A DNA stretch of 64,000 nt from DASQPR01 sp963724705 (GCA_963724705.1 CAVRVS010000004.1:682001-746000), one strand, 5' to 3'; shown: positions 35,666-45,375, numbered from the stretch's first letter. Translations and numbers: made by a program. The notes: generated by a model not told the origin, from the sequence alone.

Positions 35666-36844
35666 GTGACGGTTGCCGAAGCCGAGCCGGCGGCGCGCCC
35701 GCGACGGCGCCGCCGAAGCACGCGCCGAATCGCCATCGTCGTCGCCATTCTGGCGCTCCTTTTCGGTGTGCCGTTCGTGACACTCTTCGCGTCCGGGCAG
35801 CGGTGGCCTACCGCCGTGGTCGTTGTAGCCGCCGTCGTCTTCGTCGGCACGCTGTTGGCGTTCCCTTGGCTCATGTTCCGTGGTCACGGCCGCGGAGACG
35901 ATCGGCTCGCGGTCACGGGCGACACGATCCTGGGCGTCATCTGGGTCTTGTTCGCCTGGTCGGTGTTGGGCAACGTCCTGCGGGTCATCCTGTGGGCTTT
36001 CGGCGTCGAGGATCCCGCTCGCGCCCGGGTCGTCGCTGTCGCAGTCCTTGCTGTCTCCGCGATCCTGCTCTTGTGGGGCAACCGCGAGGCGATGCGCGTG
36101 CCGCGGATCAAACAGCTTGAGGTTGCCGTATCAGGACTCGGCGCCGGCCTCGACGGCATGCGTGTGGTGCTCCTGACCGACACTCACTACGGTCCGATCA
36201 ACCGTACGCGGTGGTCACAGCGTGTCAGCGACGCCGTGAATGCGCTCGAAGCCGACGTGGTGTGTCACACCGGCGACATCGCCGACGGCACTGTCGGGCA
36301 GCGGCGGGAACAAGCCGCGCCGCTCGGTACGATCCGGGCACGATTGGCGAAGACATATGTGACCGGCAATCACGAGTACTTCGGTGAGGCCCAGGGCTGG
36401 CTGGATCACATGCAGAGCCTGGGCTGGGAAGCGCTGCATAATCGTCACATCGTGGTCGAGCGCGATGGCGCACGGCTCATCGTTGCCGGGGTCGACGACC
36501 GTACCGCCAGGGGCTCCGGCCGGCCCGGGCACGGCGCCGACCATGCCGCCGCGCTCGCCGGCGCGGACCGTACGGTTCCGGTGCTGTTGCTCGCCCATCA
36601 GCCGAAGCAGATCGACGGTGCCGTCGAGCACGGAGTCGACCTGCAGATCTCCGGCCATACCCACGGTGGCCAGATCTGGCCGTTCCATTTCCTGGTCCGC
36701 ACGGACCAACCGGTTGTGGCGGGGTTGAGCCGTCACGGCGCGCGTACGCAGCTGTACACCAGTCGCGGTACGGGATTCTGGGGGCCGCCGTTCCGGGTGT
36801 TCGCGCCGAGCGAGATATCCGTGTTGGTGCTGCGCGCGGCGTAG
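35666..36844 (+). CDS. membrane-anchored metallophosphoesterase
   Basis: 392 residues. A basic N-terminus and four hydrophobic segments in the first ~150 residues precede a calcineurin-like domain with all metal motifs: TDTHYG, CHTGDIADG, GNHEYFG, LLAHQP and SGHTHGGQ. The YkuE-like group hydrolyses phosphoesters at the outer or inner membrane face; the substrate is unknown. GTG 35666 was chosen for its GGGAGGAG site. Confidence 0.85.
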   Translation: MTVAEAEPAARPRRRRRSTRRIAIVVAILALLFGVPFVTLFASGQRWPTAVVVVAAVVFVGTLLAFPWLMFRGHGRGDDRLAVTGDTILGVIWVLFAWSVLGNVLRVILWAFGVEDPARARVVAVAVLAVSAILLLWGNREAMRVPRIKQLEVAVSGLGAGLDGMRVVLLTDTHYGPINRTRWSQRVSDAVNALEADVVCHTGDIADGTVGQRREQAAPLGTIRARLAKTYVTGNHEYFGEAQGWLDHMQSLGWEALHNRHIVVERDGARLIVAGVDDRTARGSGRPGHGADHAAALAGADRTVPVLLLAHQPKQIDGAVEHGVDLQISGHTHGGQIWPFHFLVRTDQPVVAGLSRHGARTQLYTSRGTGFWGPPFRVFAPSEISVLVLRAA

Positions 36845-36856
36845 CCGGCACCACGG

Positions 36857-37198
36857 TCAGTCCGGGCCTTCGTGCGCCGATCCTGCGGCCGCGATGTCAT
36901 CGAACTCGCACACATAGATCGCGTACGTCTCGACCTTCTCGAGGCCGACCTTCTCCGCGACCGCTGCCGACGGCACGTTACGCACCCACGCGTCCCAGAG
37001 CGGCGTCATGGCCCGCTCGGCGCAGTGCTCAAGGAAAGCGCTGGCGGTGACCGTCGCGAAGCCTCGACCGCGATAGGCCGGAATCGTCTCGATGCCGATG
37101 CCGCATTTCCCGTCGCTGACGAATTCGGCGGTACACCAGTGTTCCGAGTCGAACAAATGGCGCACGCGGTCGGCATCCGCGCTGGGCAACGACTCCAT
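36857..37198 (-). pseudogene. GNAT acetyltransferase remnant, N-terminus missing
   Basis: About 113 residues that match only the C-terminal half of a GNAT protein: FVSDGKCGIGIETIPAYRGRGFATVTASAFLEHC holds the acetyl-CoA-binding RGRGFA motif, and DAWVRNVPSAAVAEKVGLEKVETYAIYV is the last helix and strand. Related actinobacterial proteins are roughly twice as long. Upstream of the ATG at 37198 (or 37246) the sequence is the ArsR promoter region, so the N-terminal half is absent or lost by a frameshift. Confidence 0.5.
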
Positions 37199-37291
37199 GC
37201 CGCGACGGTACCGGCGGGCCGACCCCGCGCAATATGCGTGCTCCATGCCGGTCTGAGGCGCATCGTCGCACCCTCTTGCGCGATCGTATGT

Positions 37292-37307
37292 GTAAGTGCA
37301 GACTTAC
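37292..37307. promoter_or_regulatory. palindromic operator before the ArsR gene
   Basis: GTAAGT (37292-37297) and ACTTAC (37302-37307) form a perfect inverted repeat with a 4-base centre, ending four bases before the GTG of the ArsR gene. This is the expected position of an autoregulatory ArsR site; transcription may be leaderless. Confidence 0.55.
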
Positions 37308-37311
37308 GTAC

Positions 37312-37644
37312 GTGGGCGCTTTCGGAAATGTCGATCTCGGCATCCTCGGCGATCCGACCCGGCGCGCGATCTTCGAGCTGCTGGCGCGCCGCCCGTGCTC
37401 GGTCGGCGAGCTGGCCGAGCACCTGCCGATCACTCGACAGGCGGTGTCCCAACATCTCCGCGTACTCAAAGATGGCGGCCTGGTCATCGTCACGCCGGAG
37501 GGCACCCGCCGCATCTATCGGCTCAACCCGGACGGTGTGGCCGCGTTTCAGGCGTACTTCCAGCGCATCTGGGACGACGCGCTGACCGCCTTCCAAAAAG
37601 CGGCCGACGCCGCCACCAATTTCGAACAGGAGACGCAACCATGA
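37312..37644 (+). CDS. ArsR-family regulator
   Basis: 110 residues of winged helix (LGILGDPTRRAIFELLARRPCSVGELAEHLPITRQAVSQHLRVLKDGGLVIV, GTRRIYRLNPDG). No metal-binding Cys motif, so it belongs to the ArsR group that pairs with SRPBCC proteins. The start GTG 37312 lies next to a palindrome; an ATG at 37234 in frame would add a Cys-rich stretch unlike the family. Its TGA overlaps the ATG of the SRPBCC gene. Confidence 0.85.
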   Translation: MGAFGNVDLGILGDPTRRAIFELLARRPCSVGELAEHLPITRQAVSQHLRVLKDGGLVIVTPEGTRRIYRLNPDGVAAFQAYFQRIWDDALTAFQKAADAATNFEQETQP

Positions 37645-38120
37645 CCACGACACCCGCCGTACCGGCGTTGTATGGCAAAGCCACCGTCGGCCTGCCGGCT
37701 GACAAGGCCTTCAGTATCTTCGCGGACTCGTTCGGCCGATGGTGGCCGGCCGATTACCACATCGGTCAGGCCGACATGGCCGACGCCATTCTGGAGGCAG
37801 GTGTGGGTGGACGATGGTACGAGCGCGGGGTCGATGGAAGCGAATGTGACTGGGGCCGGGTGCTGGTCTGGGAGCCACCCCATCGACTTGTCGTCACCTG
37901 GCAGATCAATGGTCAGTGGCAGTTTGACCCCGACCCGGAGCACGCGAGCGAGATTGAGGTGCGCTTCGTCGCGGATGGACCGGAGCAGACCACCGTGGAA
38001 CTCGAGCACCGGCACCTCGACCGGCTTGTGGCCGGTCAGGCCATTCGCGACATGATCGGTCAGGGCGGCGGCTGGGTAGCGATCCTGGAGCTGTTCGCCA
38101 AGGCGGCCGAATCCCAGTAG
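37641..38120 (+). CDS. SRPBCC/AHSA1-domain protein
   Basis: 159 residues. The START-like fold of the AHSA1 group is seen in LPADKAFSIFADSFGRWWPADYHIG, GGRWYERGVDGSECDWGRVLVWEPPHRLVVTWQI and TTVELEHRHLDR. It is encoded with its ArsR regulator in the usual two-gene unit and followed by a strong terminator. It binds a small hydrophobic molecule of unknown identity. Confidence 0.88.
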   Translation: MTTTPAVPALYGKATVGLPADKAFSIFADSFGRWWPADYHIGQADMADAILEAGVGGRWYERGVDGSECDWGRVLVWEPPHRLVVTWQINGQWQFDPDPEHASEIEVRFVADGPEQTTVELEHRHLDRLVAGQAIRDMIGQGGGWVAILELFAKAAESQ

Positions 38121-38133
38121 CCGTCGTGCCGAC

Positions 38134-38165
38134 TGACCCCGGCCAGCCGGGCCGGGGTCATTATT
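38134..38165 (+). terminator. strong intrinsic terminator after the ArsR-SRPBCC unit
   Basis: TGACCCCGGCC (38134-38144) pairs perfectly with GGCCGGGGTCA (38150-38160) around the loop AGCCG, followed by TTATT. An 11-bp GC-rich stem with a short T-rich tail. Confidence 0.85.
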
Positions 38166-38307
38166 CGCATAAGCTACCGTGCGGGCCGGGCGGGCCCGGA
38201 GGGCGTCGGCGTTCGCGTGTGCGTCCGAGTCACGCGAGAAGATGCGACGCGATACGGCGTACTCGGGTCGATGAGCGGCCGGGCGTGCTGGACCAGGAGG
38301 GTTGTCG

Positions 38308-39243
38308 ATGGCCGAGCACCGTTTGGAGCCGGACGCGGATTGTGTGACCGACGTTTTTTCGGGTGAGCGCGCTCCCGTGCTCACGGTCGATCCTGGTGAC
38401 ACCGTTGTGGTTCGGTCGTTGGACGGGTCCGGTCATCTGTCGCCGCAGCGCACGCCGGGTGAGTCGCGACCGTTAATGCTCGCGGACCGGCGCGGGCATT
38501 GCCTCGTCGGTCCGATCGCCGTTCGTGGGGCGCGAGCCGGGCAGGTGCTCGCGGTCGAGTTGCGTTCGATGCGCCCGGACGACTGGGGATTCACCGTGGC
38601 CGGCGGGCGGGACAACGTGCTCAACCGCCGCTTGGGCGTCGCGGACGGGCCGCCGTCGTGGCTTCTGTGGCACCTCGACGCGGCGACCGGCATCGGCGTC
38701 AACGACCGCGGATTTTCGGTGCGGCTGGCTCCCTTTCTCGGCGTGGTGGGGTTGCCGCCGGCGGAACCGGGCGAACATTCGACGATCCCGCCGCGCACCA
38801 AGGGCGGTGGAAACATCGACTGCCGGGAGCTGGTGGCCGGGTCAACGCTCTACTTGCCGATCACGGTGGACGAGGCCTTTCTCCATGTCGGCGACGGCCA
38901 CGCCGCGCAGGGCGACGGTGAGGTCGGAGGCACCGCGATCGAATGCGGCATGACGACCGAGCTTGTGATCGACATCGCTGCGGATCCGCCGGTCGACTCG
39001 ATACACGCAATCACCCCGACCGGTCGGATCACGTTCGGGTTCTCCGACGATCTGAACGAGGCCACCGGCGACGCGCTCGACGCGATGCTGCGCTGGATGC
39101 AACACCTGTTCAACCTCGACCGGCCGACGGCGCTGGCACTGGCGAGCACAACGGTCGACCTGCGCATCACTCAGGTGGCCAACCAGACATGGGGCGTACA
39201 CGCGGTTCTCAGACACAACGCGATCGAGCGGAACGCCGCATAG
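38308..39243 (+). CDS. acetamidase/formamidase family amidohydrolase
   Basis: 311 residues of the FmdA_AmdA family: VDPGDTVVVRSLDGSGHLSP, LVGPIAVRGARAGQVLAVEL, PFLGVVGLPPAEPGEHSTIPPRTKGGGNIDCREL and HVGDGHAAQGDGEVGGTAIE, which contains the conserved metal-binding His/Glu/Asp positions. It releases ammonia and a carboxylate from short amides. ATG 38308 has AGGAGGG six bases upstream. The transporter downstream could handle the acetate product. Confidence 0.88.
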   Translation: MAEHRLEPDADCVTDVFSGERAPVLTVDPGDTVVVRSLDGSGHLSPQRTPGESRPLMLADRRGHCLVGPIAVRGARAGQVLAVELRSMRPDDWGFTVAGGRDNVLNRRLGVADGPPSWLLWHLDAATGIGVNDRGFSVRLAPFLGVVGLPPAEPGEHSTIPPRTKGGGNIDCRELVAGSTLYLPITVDEAFLHVGDGHAAQGDGEVGGTAIECGMTTELVIDIAADPPVDSIHAITPTGRITFGFSDDLNEATGDALDAMLRWMQHLFNLDRPTALALASTTVDLRITQVANQTWGVHAVLRHNAIERNAA

Positions 39244-39421
39244 CACGGGCCGGCCGATAGGCCGACCTCTCACCGTCGTATCCGGCCGGCCCGTCGCCTG
39301 CGAAAACCCCAGCCTGTAGGCCATCAGTCCGGTGGTGCGACAGACGGCGATTGCCCACTCTTGCCGCGGCGACGAACAAATCATGACTCAAAGTGAGAAC
39401 GGCGTAACACCGGTGGCGCTG

Positions 39422-39440
39422 CAACCCTTAGTCAGGGTTG
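39422..39440 (+). promoter_or_regulatory. hairpin upstream of the acetate-type transporter
   Basis: CAACCCT (39422-39428) and AGGGTTG (39434-39440) form a perfect 7-bp stem with loop TAGTC, extendable with a bulge by GCGC on both sides. It lies 36 bases before the start codon, in the leader or as an operator. No T-run follows. The rest of the 230-base gap shows nothing clear. Confidence 0.45.
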
Positions 39441-39476
39441 TGCGCGGCATTGGGAACACTTCTGCAAAGGGGAACG

Positions 39477-40115
39477 ATGATGACCACCCTCGAAGCAGTA
39501 CCGTCTGATGATCTCGTCGAGGCGCCCGCGGTCGGGCTGCCCGCCGGCGACCCCACCATGCTCGGCCTGCCGAGCTTCATTGTCGGCTCGGTGGCGTTCG
39601 GCCTCGTGCTGGTCGGCGTCGTACCGGCTTCGGCCGCGGGCGCGTCCCTGCCAATCATTCTGGCGGCGACGTCCACCGGTTTGTTCCTGGCGACAATATG
39701 GAGTTACGCCCTGGGCCAGAGCGCCGTCGCCAGTGTGTTTGGTATCTTCGCCGGATTCTGGCTGAGCTATGCCGTACTGGTCCTCGGTTTGACCCACAAC
39801 TGGTTCGGCATTACCGCCAGCGCGGCGACGTCGACCCAGGAGCTTTTCCTGATCACATGGCTCGTCGTCATCGTGATGCTGACTCTGGCGACGTTGCGGC
39901 TACCGTCGAGCTTCACCATCGTTTTCGCGCTCATCGACGTGGCGCTCCTGCTCGTGTTGATCGCCACCGAACAGGCGTCGACCGGTCTGCTCAAGGCAGC
40001 AGGGTACTTCGTGCTGGCGTTCGCGGCCGTCGGCGTGTATCTCTTCGTCAGCTCAGCATCGGTCGCCACCGGCGGTAAGGCCCTGCCGCTCGGCCGACCA
40101 GTCTTGGGCGCCTGA
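39477..40115 (+). CDS. GPR1/FUN34/YaaH-family acetate transporter
   Basis: 212 residues, six hydrophobic segments. The start of the family is visible as DPTMLGLPSFIVGSVAFGLVL; SatP-type proteins carry an NP-A-LG motif at this place, here DPTMLGL. Members carry acetate (or acetate plus ammonium) across the membrane. AAAGGGGAAC precedes ATG 39477 (a second ATG follows at 39480). Its position after an acetamidase suggests use or export of the acetate released from amides. Confidence 0.82.
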   Translation: MMTTLEAVPSDDLVEAPAVGLPAGDPTMLGLPSFIVGSVAFGLVLVGVVPASAAGASLPIILAATSTGLFLATIWSYALGQSAVASVFGIFAGFWLSYAVLVLGLTHNWFGITASAATSTQELFLITWLVVIVMLTLATLRLPSSFTIVFALIDVALLLVLIATEQASTGLLKAAGYFVLAFAAVGVYLFVSSASVATGGKALPLGRPVLGA

Positions 40116-40254
40116 TCGATCGACCCGTCGGACCGGAATCCACTGACAGCAGCATCGTCGTGGTTCATTGCGGTCCTGGCCCGCGCCGTTCGTGTGCTCG
40201 ACCAACTGCCCAAGTGCCTTGGTAGGCTGCCCGGTGCGGGTTGCTGGGCAGCTC

Positions 40255-40349
40255 GGAGGCGTACGCGTCCTGGTGGGCGTCGCGGTCTTCAAAGCCGACG
40301 AGACCGAGTAGCTCGGTCTGGCGGGTTCGATTCCCGTCCGCCTCCGCCA
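40255..40349 (+). tRNA. selC: tRNA-Sec (anticodon UCA)
   Basis: The acceptor stem GGAGGCG (40255-40261) pairs with CGCCTCC (40339-40345), followed by G and an encoded CCA (40347-40349). The anticodon loop CTTCAAA (40287-40293) gives TCA at 40289-40291. The variable arm is a perfect 8-bp stem AGACCGAG/CTCGGTCT (40301-40308, 40312-40319). The T arm reads GCGGGTTCGATTCCCGT. The long variable arm, 92-base length and UCA anticodon identify a selenocysteine tRNA. It is convergent with selB and looks fully intact. Confidence 0.95.
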
Positions 40350-40372
40350 ACCTCGTCAAGGCCCGACGGTGA

Positions 40373-42149
40373 TCAGGTGCGGACGATTCGCTGTTGTGCG
40401 TCGACGCGGACTGTTGCTCGCTGGCGGTCCAGGAGTTCGAGTAGGGGTACGGCGACTCGCCGTGTGGTGTCCAGCGCTTGGCGGGCCTGGCTGAGTGTGA
40501 ACGGCTGCGGGAGTTCCGCGAGTCGCCGGGCCGCCTCTTCGGGCGCGGTCGGTAGCAGGTATATGCCGGCGGCTATGTGGATCAGCCGGCCCGCCTTGGT
40601 TGCGGCGGCCAGGTAGCGGTCGGTGAGTCCGGCGGCGGCGAGTTCGGGGCCTTCGGCGGCTGCGAATGGCTGCTTCGTTAGGCGTGTCGTGAGTGTGTCG
40701 AGCGCGTCTTCGATATCCGGCGGAAATGCGGTCGCGCATCACGTCTATGGATGCCGTCGGCGTCGATGAGCAGTTCCGGAAGTTGCCGGACGAGCGATTC
40801 CAAGATGCCCGGGTCGGGCAGGCCTAGGCGTTGCGTGGCGGCCGTGCGTGGCATGCCGGGGCTGAGTGGTCGAGCGTTGGCCCATTGGTCGACGGTGGTC
40901 TGCAGGTCCTGCTGCCATTGGTCCCATTGGGTGGCGTCGACGAGCCAGCCGGCGGCGATCATCGCGTTTGCCGGTGGTGGGTCGCCGGGTGCTAGAGCGC
41001 CGGCCGCGACGAGTTGGTCGAACCGGACGGCGCGTCGACGGCGGACTTCGTCGGCCGGGTCTGGGTAGCCCGTTACGGTCGCGAGTTGCTCGGCCCGCCG
41101 CGCGGCGGCACCGCGTCGTACGAGTTTCGGTGGATCGGTGTCGAGCACGACGATGCCCGCGATGACCTCTTGACGACCGGGATCTCGCAGCAGCGCGCGT
41201 TCGCCGATGTGCAGGGGGAGCGGCGTGTCGATGCTGAGCCGTGCGGTGTCGGGCCCGAGCGGCGCGAAGTCGCGTCGGTATCGCGGCGGAGCCGACATGG
41301 AGGACCGGTTGGGTCGGCAGTCGGGTCGATACGTTGATGAGTCGTACGTCCATTGACCGGACTTCGGCCCACTGCCCGGGCGGTGATCAGGGCGTCGCCG
41401 CGGCGGATCTTCGAGCGTTTGACGCCGCGTAGGTTGACGGCGACCCGTGCCACGGCCGATGCCGATGGGATCGGAGTCTTGAGACTTTCCAGGCTCCGGA
41501 CACGTACGGTCTCGCCGGTTGACGACACGGTCAGCTCGTCGTCGACCGCGATTCGGCCGCTGGCGAGGGTGCCGGTTACGACCGTACCGGCGCCTTGGAT
41601 GCTGAAGACGCGATCGACCCACAGTCGTGTCGCCGGGGACTCGGGCTGTTGAAGTTCGGCGGTCATGCGCCCGAGCGCGGCGCGCAGCTCGTCGATCCCG
41701 GTGCCCGTGACCGGGCTGACCGCGACGGCTTCGATGTCGGCGAGCGTGCTGTGGGCCAGGTATTCGCGGGCCTCCTCGATGGCGAGGTCGGCGTCGCCGA
41801 GATCGCTGCGGGTCACCGCCAGGACGCCATGGCGGACGCCGAGCGCGTCGAGCGCGGCGAGGTGTTCTGCGGTCTGTCGGCACCAGCCCTCGTCGGCGGC
41901 GACGACGAGGAGCACCGCGGGAACCGGGCCGATGCCGGCGAGCATGTTGGTGATGAACCGCTCATGCCCTGGTACGTCAACGAAGGCGATCTGCGTCTCG
42001 TCGTCGAGTCGCGTCCACGCGTAGCCGAGGTCGATGGTCATTCCTCGGCGGCGTTCCTCGGCCCACCGGTCAGGTTCCATGCCGGTCAACGCTCGGACCA
42101 GGGTGGACTTGCCGTGGTCGACGTGTCCGGCCGTCGCGATTACGTGCAT
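40373..42149 (-). pseudogene. selB: selenocysteine-specific elongation factor SelB, three frameshifts
   Basis: Reconstructed ~592 residues, the normal family length. The GTPase domain is complete: IATAGHVDHGKSTLVRALTG, DVPGHERFITNML and VTRSDLGDAD. Frames change near 41356 (between SPV and MDVRLINVS), near 41272 (TRLR to PLGPDTARLSID) and near 40724 (before FPPDIEDALDTL). Past the last break the C-terminal winged-helix domain that binds SECIS RNA runs to TGA 40373 (FAAAEGPELAAAGL, RVAVPLLELLDRQ). Every piece matches SelB, so the gene is either indel-damaged in the sequence or newly broken. Its start lies at the end of selA. Confidence 0.8.
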
Positions 42150-43482
42150 CGCGGTGGCGCCTCCTGGGTTCGGTGGCCGGATTGGTGCACCGAAACGACG
42201 GCGTGGCGGACGGTTTCGTCGTCGGCCGGTGGAATGCATCTCAGGTCGAGGACGCAGTGGCCGTGCTCGACCCGAGTGACGATCGGTGGCCGTCCGGTAC
42301 GCAACTCGACCGCGAAACCCTCCGGGTAGCTGGACCGCCCATCCCGCCAGCACGACATCGGGAGCGCCGCCGCCACCGACGACACCGGTCGACGGGATCG
42401 TACGGGCGGCGTACGCCGTGCCGGGTCAACGCGGCCGTGAGTGATCTCCGTACGCGCCCGAAGCTCGGCCGGATCGGCGTGGAGCGCGCGGCGGGTCGGG
42501 TTGACCGGACCGGTGAGAGTCGCCTCGAGAGCGGCGAGGGTCAGCTTGTCGACGCGCAATGCCCGGGCCAGCGGATGGCGTCGCAGCGTGTTGACGATGT
42601 CCCGGCGCCCGACGATGAGACCGGCCTGCGGCCCGCCCAGAAGCTTGTCGCCGCTGGCCGTCACGATCGTGGCGCCCGACGCGAGCGACGTGGTCGCGTC
42701 CGGCTCGTCGGGCAGCAGCGCATCCGGATGCAACAAACCGGAGCCGATGTCGGCAACGACCGGGACGCCGAGATCAGCCAGCGACCGCAACGGTACGGCC
42801 GACGTGAATCCCCGTACCGTGAAATTCGACGGGTGGACCTTGAGGACGAAGCCGGTGTCGGGTCCGACCGCGTTGCGGTAGTCGGTCAGGTGGGTGCGAT
42901 TGGTCGTGCCGACCTCGCGCAGTCGCGCACCGGTGCTAGCGATCAGATCGGGGATGCGGAACCCGTCGCCGATCTCGACCAACTCGCCCCGGCTGACGAT
43001 GATTTCCCGACCGCGCGGCAAGAGCCGTCGCGGCCAGCACGAGCGCGGCGGCACCGTTGTTGACGACCAGCGCGTCCTCCGCCGCCGGAACCGCGGCCAG
43101 CAACGCGTTCAGCGTCGACCGGCCGCGGCGTGCCCGCACACCGGTGGCAAGGTCGTACTCCACGTCGACGTATCCGGATGCCGCGGCGATCGCGGTCACC
43201 GCCGCCGCCGACAACGCCGCCCGGCCGAGATTCGTGTGCAGAATGACGCCGGTTGCGTTGAGCACCGGGCGAAGGGCCGACGCGGTGTCCGGCAACGACG
43301 CCAGCGCGGCTTCGATCGACGTCGTCCGGCTCGATCTCGGCCCGACGCGCACGCATCTGCGCCTCACGCACCGCCTCCTTGACGGTCGCGGCGCCCAGAC
43401 GTTCGCCGGCCTCGGCCAGCCGATCATCGGCCAGAACCACATCCGTACGCGGAATACGCCGTCGCGGATCAGTTCCGGACAT
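42140..43482 (-). pseudogene. selA: L-seryl-tRNA(Sec) selenium transferase SelA, four frameshifts
   Basis: Reconstructed ~447 residues. The N-terminal domain begins MSGTDPRRRIPRTDVVLADDRL. After a shift near 43318 comes RPVLNATGVILHTNLGRAALS, and after one near 43018 GREIIVSRGELVEIGDGFRIPDL. The PLP lysine lies in ASGDKLLGGPQAG. Two further shifts near 42400 and 42318 flank IPSTGVVGGGGAPDVVLAGW. All pieces match SelA, which converts seryl- to selenocysteinyl-tRNA. The start could also be ATG 43497. The stop overlaps the selB start region. Confidence 0.8.
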
Positions 43483-43566
43483 GCGTTGTCCGATCATCAG
43501 AATGGCCGCCCATCACGGTCTTCCGCTCATCTGAGTGTCCCGTCCATCAGCTGAAGTTGCGGTGCG

Positions 43567-44605
43567 CTATCCCACTACCAGCGCATGCGGACCGGCATCG
43601 ATGAGCTCGCCGATGACAACGCCGCCCGGCACTTCGCCGGCTATCAGGAGGCCGCCGGAGGTCTGCGCGTCGGCCAGAAGTAGTCGATCGAGTTCACCGA
43701 CGCGCGACCCGAATTCGACATTCGGCGTGAACCCAGTCGAGGTTCCGTCGGGTGCCACCGCTGACGAACCCGTCCTGCGCCGCTTCACGGGCCCCATCGA
43801 GATAGGGCACCGCCGCGGGATCGAGTCGCGCGGTGACGCCGCTCGCACGGGCCAGCTTGAACAGGTGACCCAGCAATCCGAAGCCGGTGACGTCCGTGGC
43901 GCAGGTTAACCCGGCCGCCAGCGCCGCCTCCGACGCGTCCCGATTCAGGGTCGTCATTGCCTCGATGGCCTGCGCAAAGCGTTCACCGGTCGCCTTGTGT
44001 CTGGTGTTGAGCACACCGACACCGAGCGGTTTGGTCAACGACAACGGCATCCCGCTGCGCCCGGCGTCGAGACGCAACAGTCGTGCCGGGTCGGCGATGC
44101 CGGTCACCGCGAGCCCGTACTTCGGTTCCGGATCGTCGATGCTATGCCCACCGGCCAGATGGCAACGCGCCATCCGGGCCACGTCAAGACCACCGCGCAG
44201 AACCTCTCGAACCAACTCCATGGGCAGTACGTCGCGCGGCCAGCCCAGCAGATTCACCGCGACGACCGGCGTGCCGCCCATCGCATAGACGTCCGACAAC
44301 GCGTTGGTTGCCGCGATGCGACCCCAGTCGTACGCATCGTCGACGACGGGAGTGAAGAAATCCGTGGTGACGATGATCGCGGTGTCTCCCGACAGCCGTA
44401 CGGCCGCCGCGTCGTCCCCGTCGTCCAGTCCGACCAGCAGTTCATAGTCGACGTCGTCGCGGCCGGCGCCAACGAGGCCGGCGACCGCTTCCTCGAGTTC
44501 GCCCGGCGGGATCTTGCACGCACAGCCGCCGCCATGGGCATACTGCGTCAGTCTCACCACGTCCGCGCCGGCTGCGGTCACCGCGGACGTCCCAGGGCCA
44601 GTCAT
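43567..44605 (-). pseudogene. selD: selenophosphate synthase SelD, one frameshift
   Basis: Reconstructed ~346 residues. TQYAHGGGCACKIPP holds the catalytic Cys and Lys; the position that is selenocysteine in some organisms is Cys here. Other motifs: VGLDDGDDAAAVRL, VDDAYDWGRIAATNALSDVYAMGG, LAGGHSID. The frame breaks near 43729, where one extra T in GACTGGGTTCACG separates GGTRRNLDWV from TPNVEFGSRVGELDRLLLADAQTSGG. The start may be ATG 44605 (chosen) or GTG 44674. It lies 84 bases upstream of selA on the same strand. Confidence 0.82.
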
Positions 44606-44731
44606 CGCAGCGCCCGCGGTCATCGGATTGACCTGAATCGTCGTGCCGACATCGCCGCCGTCACCTGTTGCCACGCCTCCGCACCCGCCACGTGCGAATC
44701 GTAGCCCGCCGGCACTGGCGGTGCCGCTTGG

Positions 44732-44803
44732 TCAGCTTTTGCCGCGGAAGACCGCAACGATGACGCATGCGGCCACCAACACGACGAGTCCGAGCGCGAT
44801 CAC
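44732..44803 (-). CDS. possible 23-residue single-helix membrane peptide
   Basis: GTG 44803 opens a short frame whose product is almost only a transmembrane helix, VIALGLVVLVAACVIVAVF, followed by RGKS. It lies between selD and the YCII gene on the same strand. There is no clear ribosome site, and such frames arise by chance in GC-rich DNA, so this is a weak candidate. Confidence 0.25.
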   Translation of the reverse strand: MIALGLVVLVAACVIVAVFRGKS

Positions 44804-44888
44804 GCGGACAGCGTAGCCTCGCCGTACGGCGGGGTCGAGCGACCGGCGGGCCGGATCACCTGGCGACGATCCGGCCCGACACCTGGCC

Positions 44889-45251
44889 TCAGTCGGTCCA
44901 GAATGGCCGCAACTCCAGGACACCGCCGTCGCGGGCCATCGGATGCTTCGAGGCGATCTCCACCGCCTCGTCGAGATCGGCGCATTCGAGTACGTCGAAG
45001 CCAGCCACGAGGTCCTTGGTTTCGACGTACGGGCCGTCGGTCAGCAGCACTTTGTTGTCGCGGACGCGTACGGTCGTCGATTCCCGATCCGGACGGATAC
45101 GCTCACCGATCAGGCGGGCGCCCCGGCCGTCCATCTCGTCGACCCACGCGTCCACGTCGATCTCGTCCGGCGCCGGGCCGACGGCACGGCCGATATCGCG
45201 GGGATCGGCATCGGTCGGTCGGTCGATACAGACCAGCATCAGGTACTTCAT
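44889..45251 (-). CDS. YCII-related (DGPF) domain protein
   Basis: 120 residues: MKYLMLVCIDRP for the first strand, LTDGPYVETKDLVAGFDVLECADLDEA for the signature, and HPMARDGGVLELRPFW at the end. This is a DGPF/YCII protein of the group often encoded with ECF sigma factors; no such partner is adjacent. The start ATG is the first codon and GGAGGAAT precedes it. Confidence 0.87.
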   Translation of the reverse strand: MKYLMLVCIDRPTDADPRDIGRAVGPAPDEIDVDAWVDEMDGRGARLIGERIRPDRESTTVRVRDNKVLLTDGPYVETKDLVAGFDVLECADLDEAVEIASKHPMARDGGVLELRPFWTD

Positions 45252-45375
45252 AATTCCTCCCGATTCGGATCATCGCACTCGCACGAGTGCGCTTCGACCC
45301 GTACGACGAATGGGCGACGGCGATTACTACCGTCCGCCGACACATTTTCGAGCCGACTTTCGGCGGGCACGGCGG

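Noticed and set aside
43567..44605. Programmed frameshift or a Sec residue in selD
   Set aside because: The catalytic position is Cys, and the break site (GACTGGGTTCACG) has no slippery run or stimulating hairpin; an extra base is simpler.
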